NCBI RefSeq assembly: GCF_014066305.1
Contig: NW_023501044.1
Span: 310,001-374,000, forward strand
From: Letharia columbiana
Taxonomy: Eukaryota > Ascomycota > Lecanoromycetes > Lecanorales > Parmeliaceae
Reading direction: 5' to 3'
Length of the DNA: 64,000 bases
Part shown: piece by piece, positions 37,320 to 50,990 of the stretch
How the letters are laid out: every line of letters begins with the position of its first letter
Numbering within the stretch: the stretch's first letter is position 1
The notes under the pieces: generated by a model
Seen by the model: the letters and a program-made list of their open reading frames with translations, nothing else
Databases searched by the model: none
What the model was told of the DNA's origin: nothing
Program-made: the position numbers and the translations under genes

Positions 37320-39110
37320 ATATAATAGATATTTAAAAGGCTAAGGCTCTAGAGTAATAACGAAAAGATTTTACTTTAAAACTCGTTAAACTCGCTATTT
37401 AATTCGATGTCTCTAAATTATTATTATATATTAGTATTTATAGTCGAAAGAGTTATATAAAAGAAGTTAAGTCTTAAAAGTATTTTATTTAAAAAGAGAA
37501 GAATATTTTAGTTAAATGATATATAAAATTAATTAAGTAAGAATATTTATCTAGAGTAAACGCTTTATAAACTATAGTCTTAGAACTTTTATAGATAAAA
37601 AAGAGGGACTTAAGTATATAAGTAAATAAATAATAAATGAAACGATTTCTAAAATGTAATAATTAATTGAAAACTATATATAGTAGAGCATTAGACGATA
37701 ATCGAGTAAAGGCTATATATTTCGAAATTATTTATCGCTAATTTAGTCTTCTAGCTAGCGTTATTATCGAGTATAAGATTCTTCTAGAAAATATATATAA
37801 TTTTAATAAGAAAGGGGTTCTTATAGATATAGTCTCTGCGGCGAAAATTATTATAAAAATTAAAGATAAATATCGCTTTAAAATATAGTTAGAAAATCGA
37901 GAATTAGTTATAATTATTAAGGTCGTTAATATTATAGACTAGACTATTTCATTAACTCTTATCTTTAAAAATAAATATTAATAAAGTAGCTAATAAGAAT
38001 AGAATTTTATAAATAGAATATAGATAGCTATTAACTTACGAGGCTGAATAAATTTAAAGCTTATTATATAATAGCTAATAGAAGTCTTTAATCCCGCTAT
38101 TAAAGAAGTAATATACGATATTATATATCGACTATTAGTTCTAAATAGCTATAATAGTTATATTATATAATAATTCGTTATAATATATTATAATTAAAGA
38201 ATTCTTTCTTTATATTTATTTTTCTATATAATATATCTTCTATAGTCTCTTAATATAGCAATTTTTAGGCCTTTATAGAAAGTATATAAGAATCTTATTA
38301 ATCGAAAATACGAGAATAGAGTGAGCTCTATTAATAAAGACCTGTTTATTAATATTTACACCGAAGCACGAGAGTAGATATTTCGTCTTAAAGTTATTTA
38401 AGCGAGTTTTAAAGCTACTAGTCTTATTCTATTAAATCTAAAAGAGATATATAAGCGTTTACTTTAGAAAGATTATTTTATAATTTTAGAACTAGAGTTA
38501 TTCGAGCTTAGACGATCGTTATTAAAGACTTTTATAAATATATAGTAAGTATAACGTTAAATAAAGCTTCTGAAGATTATATATTAAAGTCTTATAGTAG
38601 AACTTCGACTTTATAAGCTTGAAAAGAAATTTATTAAACTTTATATCGATAATATTCTTCTAAATTAGTAAAATCGACTATTATTTAGCGAGAATCGAGT
38701 TTAAAAGATTAAATCTATCTCTCGAAGACTGATGTTAAACGATAATTATCTTATAATAAAAGAAGTTATATTAATATAATAAAGAATAATCTTTAATAAA
38801 GAATAAAAGTAGATTTAAAAGACTTAATTTAGAATGACTAAGAAGGAATACTAGAAGTATCTTCGATAGAAGAACTCTTATCGAAAGATACTTTTTAAGT
38901 ATAAGTTTATTATTTTAAACTATAAGTTAGTGTAGTTAGAAATTCTTTATAATTCTTTTAATGAGATAACGGATTCGAAGGAAAATTTGATAGAGTAAGG
39001 CCTTAATATATATTAAGAATCTTCGAATATTAAGTTAAAGACTTTTAAGACTAATAATAAAAAGATAAATAAGATAGATTAAGGAGAAGCTAAAGAAGTA
39101 ATATAATAAT
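37320..39110 (+). pseudogene. Fot1/pogo-type DDE transposase, RIP-killed
   Basis: This would be the transposase of the surrounding element. The plus-strand frame reads KALE*RKDFTLKLVKLAI*FDVSK (about 37350-37420), a psq-like helix-turn-helix. At about 37800 YNFNKKGVLIDIVSAAKII corresponds to the (N)FDExGF.MG...AKV block with the first catalytic Asp. LENRELVIIIKVVN follows (PGNREWVTVI). LLVLNSYNSYII near 38130 corresponds to LLILDGHGSH (second Asp). FFYIIYLL*SLNIAIFRPL*K near 38220 corresponds to HSSHLLQPLDVGCFGPLK (third Asp). INIYTEARE*IF and ASFKATSLILLNL (38355-38440) match the C-terminal blocks. Stops lie where Trp, Gln or Arg codons are expected. Confidence 0.85.
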
Positions 39111-39352
39111 AACGTTATTTTAGAGGGTAATAAGACTATACTCTCTATATCGTAGCGAGATACTCTTTAAGATATTTAATTAACTATTTTAATAGCCTAT
39201 TTAAATATTTTATAGCTATTATATTATTACTCTATATAACTAAAATAGTAGAGAAGACTCTAAAGAAAGACCTATAGTAACGGTGTTATTTTAAAGAACT
39301 CTTACGGTAACCCTACTAATTTTAATTAATTATCTCCATACGCTAATGTTAG

Positions 39353-39403
39353 TATACTAAGAGTCTCGAAGCTCAATTATTCTCGTTAACCGATTAAGCA
39401 CGT
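39353..39403 (-). repeat. Right inverted repeat of the Fot1 element
   Basis: This is the less mutated of the pair (retains ctcaattattctcg and ccgattaagcacg). TA follows at 39404-39405. Confidence 0.85.
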
Positions 39404-39405
39404 TA

Positions 39406-41081
39406 CTACTTCTTTCTTTTTTTCTTTTTTTCTTTTATTTAATATAATATTATAATAATTAAAAAAATAATTAAAAAAATACTTAGAAGTTATATTTTAT
39501 TTTCTTCTTATAAAATATTTTTTAAATATTATTATTTATATATCTAATAGATATATATATTATAAAATTAATATAATAGTAATTTTATATAATAAAAAAA
39601 TAAATAATAATAAAAAAATAAATAATCTATTCTTAAAAATAAAAGATAAAATTCTTTATTATTATAAAGTAAAATTAAATTTATAATTTTAATTATATAT
39701 ATAGAAGTAAATAATATAAACGATTTTTAGCGAATACTTCGCGATAATAATCTTTTAATTAAATTCTTCTTATTTCTATCGCTATTAAAATCTTATAATT
39801 ATTTAATTAATATTAAAAATTATAAATATAAAGCGATAGAAGAGCTCTTTTAGAATTTTTATATTATTAAATTCTATTAATATATAATAACTTTCGAAAT
39901 ATAGAATTTATTTAAAACTCGCTTATAAAAAGTATATAATATTAATCTTAATATAATATTAATTATAAAAAATAAAATTAAAAATATAGATAGATTTAAA
40001 AGTATAAATTTAGAGAAGTAAAAAAAGATATTATAAGAAATTAAAAATATATACTTTTATAAATAATAAAATTAATTATATTATATTATTATTAAATATT
40101 AATATATATAATATTTTAATATTTAATATTTTAAAGAGAAAGTATATATCTATATTAGCTATATAATTAAATCTAAATAATTAAAAATAAAAATATATTA
40201 ATAATAATAATAAAAATATAATTTTATAATAAAAAGATTTAATAAAGAAGAAAATATTAAATAATTCTATCTATCTTATAATTTTAAAATAAATAAAAAA
40301 AAAGAAAGAATAAAAGATAAATATATTATTAGATAATAATTTAAAATTATTAATTAGATTATTTAATATAATTAAATAATCTTATAAATAAAGATTATTT
40401 TTTATTTTTATAATAATTTAAAAATTTTAATAAAGAGTCTATTAATCTTTATAAATAAACTTATAAATAAAGATTATTTTTTATTTTTATAATAATTTAA
40501 AAACTTTAATAAAGAGTCTATTAATCTTTATAAATAAAAATAATATATATTAATTTTTATAATTATAAATTTTATTATATAATTAAAATATATAAATATA
40601 AAAGTCTTATAATATAAAATTATTCTTCTAAAATTAATTATAAGATATATTATTATTATTTCTTATATATATAAAATTATTAATATATAATTTTTAAATT
40701 AAAAAAATATATAATTATATATAAATAAGTTCTATAATAAATTTTTTATTTATTTATTACTCTCTCTTTAATAAAAGTATATTAAAAATTATCTAAATTA
40801 ATTAATTAAAATTTAATTTATTATCTTTATATATTTATTTTAATAAGATTAAACGTATAATATAAAGAAATTTAATAATATAATAATTTAATATAAATAA
40901 TAATAATTTTTTAAATTTACTAGACTTAGCTAAATAATAATTAAAGAATTATAATTATATATTAAATAAATAAGAGTTAAATAAAAATAGCGATAGAATA
41001 AAAAAGATTTTTTAAATAATAATTAATAACTATAATAATAAAATTTCGAATTACTTTTCATTTTTATTATTAAAATATAAA
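39406..41081. other. RIPed stretch with no recognised gene
   Basis: There is a pyrimidine run (tctttctttttttctt) at about 39410-39435, then nearly pure A/T. A block with CG-containing text at 39700-39960 may be old coding sequence, but I cannot assign it. It contains the 79-bp duplication listed separately. Confidence 0.45.
40381..40538 (+). repeat. 79-bp tandem duplication
   Basis: Two nearly identical 79-bp units start cttataaataaagattattt at 40381 and 40460. They differ at about one base (aaaattttaa/aaaactttaa), so the duplication arose after most of the RIP, or the pair was too short to trigger it. Confidence 0.85.
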
Positions 41082-41085
41082 TATT

Positions 41086-43181
41086 AGTATATATAATAGA
41101 ATAAGATAGAGCTAAGCTTGAAAATCTTAAATTTATATATATCGTTAATTATAAATTCGAGTTCGCTACGCTCTTTAATTAGATCGACTAAGTTAGCCCG
41201 ATAGCCCTTTTAAGCTTTCTTATTAAAAATTTATATATAAAAGTTTTATACTTTAAAGTACTCAGCTTACGATATATATAGTTACTTTATAATTCCTTAA
41301 ATTATAAAGCTCGCTTTACGCTTTCTAACGCTATAAAAATTATAAAGTTTAATCTACTATTAATAGATTAAATAAATATTTAAATATAATAATTATAATA
41401 GTTATATTAGACGCGTTCGAGATCGAATAACAATTCTTTCATCTATTTATATAACTATTATTCTTTTACTACTCTATTAATTCTATTAATTTCATTAAAC
41501 GCGTTAAAAGGCCCTTAAAAAGAGCCCGAACGAATACGTTCTCTTCTATATACTCCTCTTAAGTTAGCGATAGATAAGTTAAACTAATATATTATAGTTA
41601 TACTAAACGCGTTCGAGATTAAATAATAATCCTTTCATATATTTATATAATTATTCTTCTTTTACTATTCTATTAATTCTATTAATTCTATTAATTCTAT
41701 TAATTCTATTAATTCTATTAATTTCATTAATATAAATATATTTACTCTCGATATTCTTACACTTAATTAAATAAGAGAAGAATCTATAATAGACGAATAC
41801 GGAGAATACTATAAAGAATATTACGAAGATAGTTATTAGCAGTAGTAATATAATAAACCTACTCTTTACGATTTTATATTAATTCACTTAGCTAGTATAA
41901 GAGAAATTATTATAGTAAGCGAATACGAAGAATACTATAAAGAAATTAAGCGATAATAAGATTCTTAATATTAAGAATAGACTTAGCTCTTTAAGATCTT
42001 ACTATTCTCTACGATTTCATATTAAATTATTACTTAATAAGCGGAGAATACTACTATAACTTAATCTATTATTTCCACTATATTAAGAAGTAAGAGAAGA
42101 AACTATAATAGATAAATGCGGAGAATACTACGGAGAAATCAAGCGGTAATAAGACTATTATCGTCAAGAATACGGCTTAGCTCTTCAAGATCCCAAGTTA
42201 TATACTCTCTATAATTTCATATTAAATTATTACTTAGTAAGCGAAGAATATTACTATAATTTAGCTATTTTATATTAAATTATTACTTAGTAAGCGAAGA
42301 ATACTACTATAACTTAGTTTATTATTTCTACTATATTAAGAAGTAAGAGAAGAAACTATAATAGATAAATATAAAGAATACTACGAAGAAACTAAGCGAT
42401 AATAAGATTATTATTATTAAGAATACGACTTAACTCTTTAAGATCTTATATTATATTAGTTATTTACTTAGTTAGTTATTTAACTAGTTACTTAGTCTAA
42501 TACTCTATAAGAGAAGAAGTAAGAGAAGAAACTATAATAGATAAATGCGAAGAATACTACGAAGAAATTAAGTGGGAATAAGATTATTATTATTAAGAAT
42601 ACGACTTAGCTCTTCAAGATCCTATATTATATACTCTCTACGATTTCATATTAAATTATTACTTAATAAGCGAAGAATATTACTATAATTTAGTTTATTA
42701 TTTCTATTATATTAATATAATATATTACTATAATAACGTTATAAGAGAAGAATCTACTATTATAATTAATTAGATCTCTATAGAAGAAATATCGAACGAT
42801 ATATATTTAGACGAATTGAAATCGTTCGATATCTATAGCTATTTTATTATTCGAAAGATTTTACTATAATAGAAGATATTATGAAATTTACATCACTAAT
42901 TAATACGTTATCTTTATTTCTTTTCGATATTTTAATACTTCTTACTATAAGAACGTAATCTTTCTCTATTTTTTATAGATAATTATTATAGATTAATTCT
43001 CTATATTTAATATACCTTCCTAATTAAGCCTTAGCGCGTCTCTCTTCGTATATATATATTTATATATAAGTTAAAAACGTATAGTAAGCGATTAGAGTTC
43101 GATTTAACTTAGAACTAGAGTTAAAATTTAATTTAACTTAGAAAAATCCAACTTTATAAATTTAATTCATAGGCCTTTACT
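41086..43181 (-). mobile_element. Family A repeat, copy 3
   Basis: This 2096-bp copy is in reverse orientation. It starts AGTATATATAATAGAATAAG and ends AGGCCTTTACT, with TATT flanking both ends (41082-41085, 43182-43185). Tandem blocks lie at 41760-42730 (gcggagaatactacgg, aatcaagcggtaataagac). A second short duplication of the aactaatat..ttatattaaacgcgttcgagatt segment lies at 41395-41700. It serves as the empty-site reference for the short A insertion in copy 2. Confidence 0.87.
41760..42730 (-). repeat. Tandem blocks of family A copy 3
   Basis: Four to five units share gaatactacgaagaaattaag, taagaatacgacttagctctt and ttacttagtaagcgaagaatac. The least mutated unit is at 42115-42190 (gaaatcaagcggtaataaga, cgtcaagaatacgg). 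Confidence 0.75.
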
Positions 43182-43185
43182 TATT

Positions 43186-43917
43186 TAAGTATAAAAGCTT
43201 AAAAGAAAAAAATATAATAGATTTTACTATCTATTAATTAAAAAGATATTTAAAATTTTCGCGTTTTATAGTTTAATTATATTTTATTTATATATTCGAA
43301 AATATAGATTAATATTAAGTATTATCTCTTTCTTAATAATCTTCTTATTAATAATATAAATTATATTTAAATTCTTACTTTTAATCTAATTTATATTAAA
43401 ATTATTTATAATTATTATTTAACTTATAATACTTTAAAGTTTAAGAATTTAAAATCTTATTTTTTATATTAAAATTATTAGCTATATATCTATTAAAATA
43501 AAAAATTCTTATTAATAAAAAAGATTATAATTAAAAGAATAAATTTATATATTTTTCGATAATTAGAAAGATAATTAGAATTCTAATTTATATCGAGTAT
43601 TTTAACTCTCTTCTATCTAAATAAAGTCCTTTTAATTATCTTATTCTTATTTTTTATATATTTTCTTTTATTATATATTAATATATTATTTATATAAACT
43701 TTTTTTTTTTTATTAATATAACTCTTTTATTATAAATAGCGTAGAGATTATTAATTATATAATTTATTAATAAAATAATAATTTAATAGAAAGCTAATAT
43801 ATAATAGAATTTTAATATTAAAGCTACTTTAATATAAAAATCTAAATTTATATAATATAATAAGATAATACTATTATATTAATAATCTTTTATATTATAT
43901 AGATAAAAGATCTTTTT
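43186..43917. other. RIPed stretch with no recognised feature
   Basis: AT-rich sequence lies between A copy 3 and repeat D copy 2. No terminal repeats, arrays or readable domains were found. Confidence 0.5.
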
Positions 43918-44413
43918 AAAAAAAGTAAGATATAATCTTCTCTTTTCTAATTATTATTCTAGTTATTTAATTTTCTAAATTAAATAAACTTAATAATATA
44001 TTAATAATAATAAAAAGTTAATATATATATTTAATAATAATATATTTAATAATAATAGTAATACTTTATTTTAAAATTAAATTAATTTTTAATTTTAAAA
44101 TATTATTTATAAGAATAGAAATTTTAATAATATATATATTAAAAATATTAAAATTATAATAGTTAAAGAATATTTATTTATAAATAAATTATTAAAAAGA
44201 AAAATATAATAAAGAATTTAAAAAGAGAAAATTTACTATACTTTTTACGATAATTATAATAAATAAAAAATATTTTAAATATTATTAATAGTAAAGATAG
44301 CTAGAAAGTTAAGTAATAAAATTTTTAAAAAATTTATTATAAATAAGAAAAGTATAAATAAGAAAGAAAATATCGCTAATTATATATTTAAAATAAAAAA
44401 ATTATATAGATTT

Positions 44414-44565
44414 TATTAGAATTTAAATTACGTAACTCTTAGCGTCTTAGCGATTATATAACTACGTTACGTAATATATCTTAGCGCGCTTATATTAAGT
44501 CGCTCTTTTCTTTTATAAAACTATATAATTAATATAACTAAATATTCTATCTTTATATTCTAATA
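44414..44565 (+). repeat. 5' LTR of Copia2
   Basis: 152 bp; carries acgtaactcttagcgtctta and tcgctcttttcttttata. It differs from the 3' LTR by transitions only, as far as I compared. Confidence 0.92.
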
Positions 44566-44999
44566 AGTTATAAGTCTAGATTATATTTAATAACTATTTT
44601 AATAATAGTATAATCTATCGCTATAATTACGATTATCTTTAAATATTTATATCTATTATAATAAAGATAATTATAATTATAAAAAACTTTATTAACCTTT
44701 TTACTATAGAAAATTTCTACTTTAAAATAATTATTCTAGATTTAAATAACTATAATTCGTCTATAATTCGAGAACTAAGAGCTATCGCTTAGACGCTCTT
44801 ACTTCTTAACTAAAATAATATAAAGCGAGCTAAGATATATTATATCTAGTTAAGACTATCGAAGTCGCTATATAATTAATTAAATTATATTATCGCTAAG
44901 ATCTCTAGAATATTACTAGCTTCCCTACGTGAAATACGCTAAATAAAGAAATAATATACTCTTATTTATATATCGTAAATATCAAAGAATTAGATAGCG

Positions 45000-46950
45000 A
45001 GTATCTAGATTTCATATTTATTCAATTACGAAATATTCGCAATAGAGACTAAAAATTAGTTATCTTAATTATCGCTAAGAGAAGTATAATCTAAAAGAAA
45101 ATAATTTCAGCTTCGGCGCTAACTACGTAGTTTCTAATTATCGCTAATAGAGGTATATTAATCGAAAGAATAAGAATCTTAGTCTCAAAAGCGAAAGGGA
45201 AAAGAAACTTCTATTGTTATAAAGAAGCCTCGATATAAATACTCGTCTTAGAGATAAGATATCTCGATAATAAGCAAATAACCTTATAATCAATCTCGAT
45301 CTCGATCTCGAACTTTAATCGAGTTAATTTTAGAGAAAATAATTAAAGCTTTTAGCTATTAAGATAGCTAGTATAATCTTAATAATATAATACTATATCT
45401 ATATATAAGAGATAAACTTTTATTATTATAATATTTTTAGATTACTTTAATATCTTTAAAATTTATTAATTACTTAACTTTTTAATAGAATATTATTCGC
45501 TATTTCGAGTATTAATAGATAATAAATCTTTATAAATAAAGATTTAAATTATATCGAGCTAATCTTAAAGCTTAATAAGACTTCTCTCATACGCTTAAAT
45601 CTCTAGCGTACTATAAGAAATATTCTAATAATAAGAGTAAGTATATACTAAGCTCTCTTATTAATTTCAACTCAATATTAAAATAATTAATCTCTAAGTC
45701 TTTATTAAAATTAATCTCTAATAAAGATCTCTTTAGTCTTTAAACGCGCTTAATTTCGCTAATATCGTCTATCTTAACTACTCCTTTAAGTCTTATTAAT
45801 ATATAAACTCTATTCTTAAATTTAGATTTTAATAAAGCGAGCTTATTTAGCTTATTTAGCTTATTCTCTAATAAAGAGAGCTTATTAAGCCTCTAAGTAC
45901 TATATCTTTTAAGAAATCTAAAATCTTAATCTCTCTAAGTCGCCTCGATAATATTAATAAATTTAAAGATATCTTTAACTATTAAATCTAAAAGTAATAA
46001 TTTAAAAATAAATTAAAGTTACTTCGACTATAGCGCTATATCGAAAAACATTATATAAAATTAATTATTAATATTATTATTATTAAAGTCTAGATCGATA
46101 GCTAATTATAGATATAAGATTAAATCTATATTATACTAAAATCGCGCTATAAAAAGAACTTATATTCTAAAATTAAGAATAAGATTAATATTAAAAAAGT
46201 CTAAGAGACTCTAAATAAGTTTAAATTTTAAGACTTAGATATTCTTAATTCTATATTTAGAAAAATAAATAACGTTATCTTTATAAGATATAATAATAAC
46301 TCTTAATTCTACGTTAATAGATTTATAAAGACTCTAAATAAGTTCGATAACTTATTCTTAGAGTTAAAGTTCGATAAGAATTAAAAAATCTATCGCTTTT
46401 ATTTAAGCTTAAATTCTCTATATAATTTATACTATAAATAATATAATTAAAATTATAACGTCTTTAAAAATAATAATATTATAAAGTTTAATTTAAACTA
46501 TATAATTATTTAATTTATTAATACTATAATTAATCTTACTAACTCGATTAATATTAAAGCTTATATACTAGCTATATTAATTAATAAGTTCTTTATATAT
46601 AACTTATAGAGCGTTATTACGTTAATTATTATCGATAAAACTATCGAGTATAGAATTTAATAAGAGGCCTATATTAATAACTTTCGTACTTATACTTAGA
46701 CTTATAAATACTATAACTATTATAAGAAAAACTAATATAATAACGTTAAATATATTACTCTATATTTCGAATTTAAGAAATAAAATAGTAATAATAGTAG
46801 AGAAGATCGCGATAATTACGAAGGCCGCGATAGTTATAATAATAAAGATAGCGATAAAAGAAATAATAATAATAATTTCTCTAGCTTAGATAATAAAGAT
46901 AAAGATAAAAATATCTAAATTAATAAGTCTATTATTAATCGTTAATCTAA
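45000..46950 (+). pseudogene. Copia2 gag region
   Basis: This is the N-terminal part of the Copia2 polyprotein. Long plus-strand runs rich in Lys, Asn, Leu and Ile occupy the place of gag. Near 46700-46760 TYKYYNYYKKN*YNNVKY may be a degraded zinc knuckle (Cys to Tyr, Gly/Trp to stop, His to Tyr). 46790-46920 is Asn/Asp/Ser-rich (low-complexity linker). The first ~450 bp after the LTR (44566-45000) are untranslated or unreadable. The start is not determinable. Confidence 0.5.
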
Positions 46951-46999
46951 TAGTATTAAGACTATTATAACGTATACTTAGCTAGCGATAGCGTATAGT

Positions 47000-48700
47000 T
47001 TCATAATATATATTAATCTTAACTTAGAGAATACTATATATCTTATTACTAATTCTTAGTTCTTATAAAATTAAGTTTATTATTTCTCTATTAAAAAGGA
47101 TTTAAAAACTATAAATTAAACTTCTTTAATATTTATAATCGCCGTACTATTATATCTATAATTTATTAATAATATCTATACTTAGTATATTACTTATAAC
47201 TTCTTAATCTTTTAAATCTTTATTCTATTTAAATTATATCGTTTAATTAATAAAGTTAATAACTTAGCTATAGCTACTAGCTTTAAGCGTATTAAGCTTA
47301 AATATAAAAGTCTTAAAGATAAATAAACTCTATATATAAAAGATATCTAATATATCTTTAATAGTAACTTTAATCTAATTTCTTAAAAGTAACTCGAAGA
47401 TTAAAACTATTCTCTTTAGCTTATACTCGAGGATATTAAAATAGAGAAGTATAATATTATTTTTAAACGCTAACGTAATCGTTTTTATACGCTAAATATA
47501 TAAATAAAGATTCTTATATACTTAGTAGTTATTAATAAAGACATCTCTATCTATAATAAGTTTATTATATCTATATCTATATCTAAATCTAAATTCTTAT
47601 TCTTATTCGCTAATACTCTAGATTCTTAAATTAATAAGAAAATCTTACGTATATAATACGCTCGTTATAATTACTTAGAATTTTAGAACCTTAAAAAATT
47701 AGTTAAAATATATATCGAAATAAACTTATTTATTCTATTCTCTAGAGACGCGTACGAACTATATAGTATTATTAATATAAAAGTTAAATTATATAAGCGT
47801 TATATAACGCTAGATCGCTAAAAAAATAATCTAATTTATAATAATCTCTAAGAGTCTTTCTCTATTTCTTATAATAATTATAAATAAATAATAATCTTTC
47901 TAGATAATAAAACGCTTTATTTTACTATATTCTTGCTTTCTAATAAAGATAATTCTATAATTCTTATAGCGTTTAAGTCTTTTCTAAATTAAGTCGAGTA
48001 TAAAAATTACGTTTATATTAGATTTTATAGCGACTATAATTTCGAGTATAATAACTATAATATATATATCTTTCGACTTACTAAAGGAATTATCTAAAAA
48101 GATATTATATCTAATAATCTCTAAATAAATAATAAATCTAAACGTCTTAGTTAAACGATATAAAGTAAGGCTAGCGCTATACTTAAAGAGAATAAACTAT
48201 TATAAAAGTATTAATCGAAATTTATACGAGCTTCTAATTATCTATATAATCTATAATCGATATCGAAAAGAAATATTACCTCTTATAAGGCCTTTATAGA
48301 TTATTTATCTAATATTTTATATCTTCGAATTATCGAATAGATTAATTTCTATTAAATATATCTATTAAATATTAACTAAATTAAATATAAGAATTATATC
48401 TATAAGAGGCGCTTAGTTAACTATAAAGCTAATTAATTTTATTAAATACTAATACTAAATAATAAAATTTAAATCTATTTAAATATAATTTAGATTAATA
48501 ATATCTCTTTTAAATCTATTTTATTTAAGCTTAACTTCGCTAAAGAAAGAAAGATTAATAATTAAAATCTATTTAAGAATAGAAATAAGCGTTATATAGA
48601 TACGGTAGAAAAAATTATACGCGAGCTATTAATTACCTCTTTAATATTAATTCTAAAAAAGAGAGTCTTAAAAAGAATAAGATAAAAAATATCTATCGAA
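47000..48700 (+). pseudogene. Copia2 protease/integrase region
   Basis: The plus strand between gag and RT carries the place of protease and integrase in Ty1/Copia order. Near 48200-48300 the text SKFIRASNYLYNLQSISKRNITSYKAF resembles the end of a Copia integrase (nimble N-Y-L-x-N-R-x-P segment followed by a ...P-Y-E-x-like block), and LVNYKAN/FKSILFKLNFAKERK follows (48410-48560). Catalytic D,D,E residues cannot be placed with confidence. 47550-47640 is a Ser/Ile/Lys run of low complexity. Confidence 0.45.
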
Positions 48701-48899
48701 GCGATAATTACCTCAGCTAAAGTCGTTAGAAGAGAATTTATTACTATTATATAAATCTTTATTATAAAAGTACCTCCGCAGATATCTCCGTCGTAGATAT
48801 TATTATAGATATCTTTATAGACATATCTAAAAGAGATAGAGTCGAAATTACCCGAAATCCTAAGCGAAAATACATTTATAAAATTTACTTCGATAGTTT

Positions 48900-50000
48900 T
48901 ATAAGTTTTAATAAAGTCTATAATTAGATCTATAATTAATTAGTAGTCTCTCTTAAAATAATTTAAGCGATATAAAGTCCTTAGAGCTTATCGCGATCTT
49001 TTATTAAATCTACTCGCCCTTTTAATTAAAGCTAACGCTCTTAAACTATTTAAGCTCTAAATTTATTAAAAAATAATAGCAAATAAATATTAAAAAATAA
49101 AATAAGAATTTATTATATAGAAAGAAGTTAACTCTCTTATAGCTAACGATACTTAAATCTTAATAAATCTACTCTTAAATATATATACTCTAAATAATAA
49201 ATAGATCTATAAACTTTAGCGAGGCCTTATAGAGAAGATTATATAATATAAAGCTTAATAAATAATTTATAATTTTAAATAGCGCGAAAGCGTAAATTTT
49301 AATAAGACTTTTATTTTCGTAATTAAGCCTATAAGCTATAAAGCGATCTTTACTTTAATAATAATTCTTAATTAAAAACTAAAGTAAATAAATATTAAAA
49401 TTATTTTTCTCTATAATAATATAAAGAAAATTATTTATATAACGTAGTCTATAAGCTTTAAAACGAGTAATAAATATAAGATATATAAGCTAAAGAAGGC
49501 GCTATACGACTTAAAGTAATTCTTAAAAGTCTAATATAATATCCTTTTCGCATATTTAAAGAAATTAAGCTTTAAACTTATTACGACTAATTTCTTAATC
49601 TTTACTAATAATATTATAATTATTATAATCTATATAGATAATATCCTCTTAATTAACTTTAATAAAATAGAAATTTAGAGTATTAAAGATAAGCTTAATA
49701 GTTACTTCGAAATAATTAACTTAAGATTATACGCCTATTATCTAAATATAACTATTATTAAAAATTATATTAATTATATTATTCGACTTAATTAGATAAA
49801 GTATATTAAAAAGTTTCTTACTAAGTATAATATATAGAAATTTAAAAACACACTTACTCTTATAAATATCGAAAGATATTAAGTATTTAAAAAGGACTTT
49901 TAAGTCTTTAAAGTCTCTCATATCGAGTATTAATCGATAATAAAATTATTAATATATATAATACTTAATACGAGACTAGATATTATATTTACGATCTTAA
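48900..50000 (+). pseudogene. Copia2 reverse transcriptase domain
   Basis: At about 49430-49680 the frame reads IYNVVYKL*NE, then YKIYKLKKALYDLK*FLKV*YNIL, then LKKLSFKLITTNFLIFTNN, then IIIIIYIDNILLINF. These are the Copia RT landmarks: VYM.QP.GF, VCKL.KALYGLKQ.PR.W, the F-V helix, and the catalytic YVDD loop (here YIDN, with Asp to Asn by RIP). YFEIINLRLYAYYLNI (about 49710-49750) corresponds to F-x-M-x-D-L-G-x-x-x-Y-Y-L-G-I. Stops occur at Gln and Trp positions. Confidence 0.85.
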
Positions 50001-50990
50001 TAATATTTTAATATAGCTCGAATTTTAATAAAGTCTATTAAAAAGCGATTAAGTGAATCTTTCGCTATTTTAAACAAATTATCGACTATTAACTTATCTT
50101 TAAAGAAGATTTAAAATCTCTAAGCAATTATACTAATATTAATTAAATCGATAATTAAAATACTTATCGCTTTACTTCTAGATATATATTTAATATTAAT
50201 AACGAGATTATTAATTAATTATCGAAGCGATAATTTATTATAATACTCTCGATCTATAAAATTAAATATATCGATTAAATATAAGCTACTAAAAAAGTAA
50301 TTTAATTACGCGATTTATTAAATTAATTTAATCTTAATAATAAATAAGCGTAAGCTATAGTTATCTTTTATAATAATTAAGACGCTATAATACTAGCTAA
50401 AAATCTCTAGTTTTATACTTATATTAAATATATTAATATTTAATATTACTATATATAAAAATAAGTTATCGCTAAAAACGTCGCTCTAGACTATATCTCT
50501 ATCGATTAATAGATAATCGATAATCTTATTAAGACCCTCTATAAGAATAAATTTAAAAGTTTTCGTTAACTTATTAAATTAAAATATCGTCTATAATCTT
50601 ACTATAGCTTAATAGTCTTAATATAGAAAAGTCGTTTACTTTAGAGAGCTATTTTATTAATTCTCGCATTACGAGTAATTATCTCAAGTTACTTATCGAG
50701 CCGCTATATTAGACTTAATACTATACGAACTCGCTATTTTATATCGAAATAGCTATCTCTTTAGCGCTATTACCGCTATCGTTATTAAAACTTTCAGAGC
50801 TCTTTCGAGAGATCTATATCTATTCGTTACTAATATCTCGAATATTATATCTTCAAATTACCGCTACCGTAGTTACTATTATTAAGAATCAGTTATCTAA
50901 AATAGCTTCTATAGAGATCTTATAGTCGACGACATATAGCTAGAAGAATTTCTTTCAATTATTTCATTTAGTTACCTCTATATATATTCT
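50000..50990 (+). pseudogene. Copia2 connection/RNase H domain
   Basis: It follows RT in frame. 49930-50000 reads like YQS.IGSLLYIILNTRLDIIF (the Y-x-x-x-V-G-S-L-x-Y-x-x-x-x-T-R-P-D block), and 50020-50100 like YSSNFNKVY*KAIK*IFRYFK (S-x-W-x-A-V-K-R-I-L-R-Y-L). From 50200 an AIIYYNTLDL*N*IY-type segment follows. RNase H text is readable to about 50400; the rest to 50990 is less clear. Confidence 0.7.

Larger units (their letters stand above)
37085..39403 (+). mobile_element. Fot1/pogo-type Tc1/mariner element, complete, RIP-inactivated
   Basis: The element is 2319 bp with inverted repeats of about 50 bp: left ACGTGCTTAATCGATTAACG, right (reversed) ACGTGCTTAATCGGTTAACG. TA lies at 37083-37084 and 39404-39405. 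Length, TA duplication and a pogo-class transposase match Fot1/Pot2-like fungal elements. The right inverted repeat keeps CA (gattaagcacg), whereas the left has lost bases by transition, so the two ends were mutated unequally. Confidence 0.88.
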
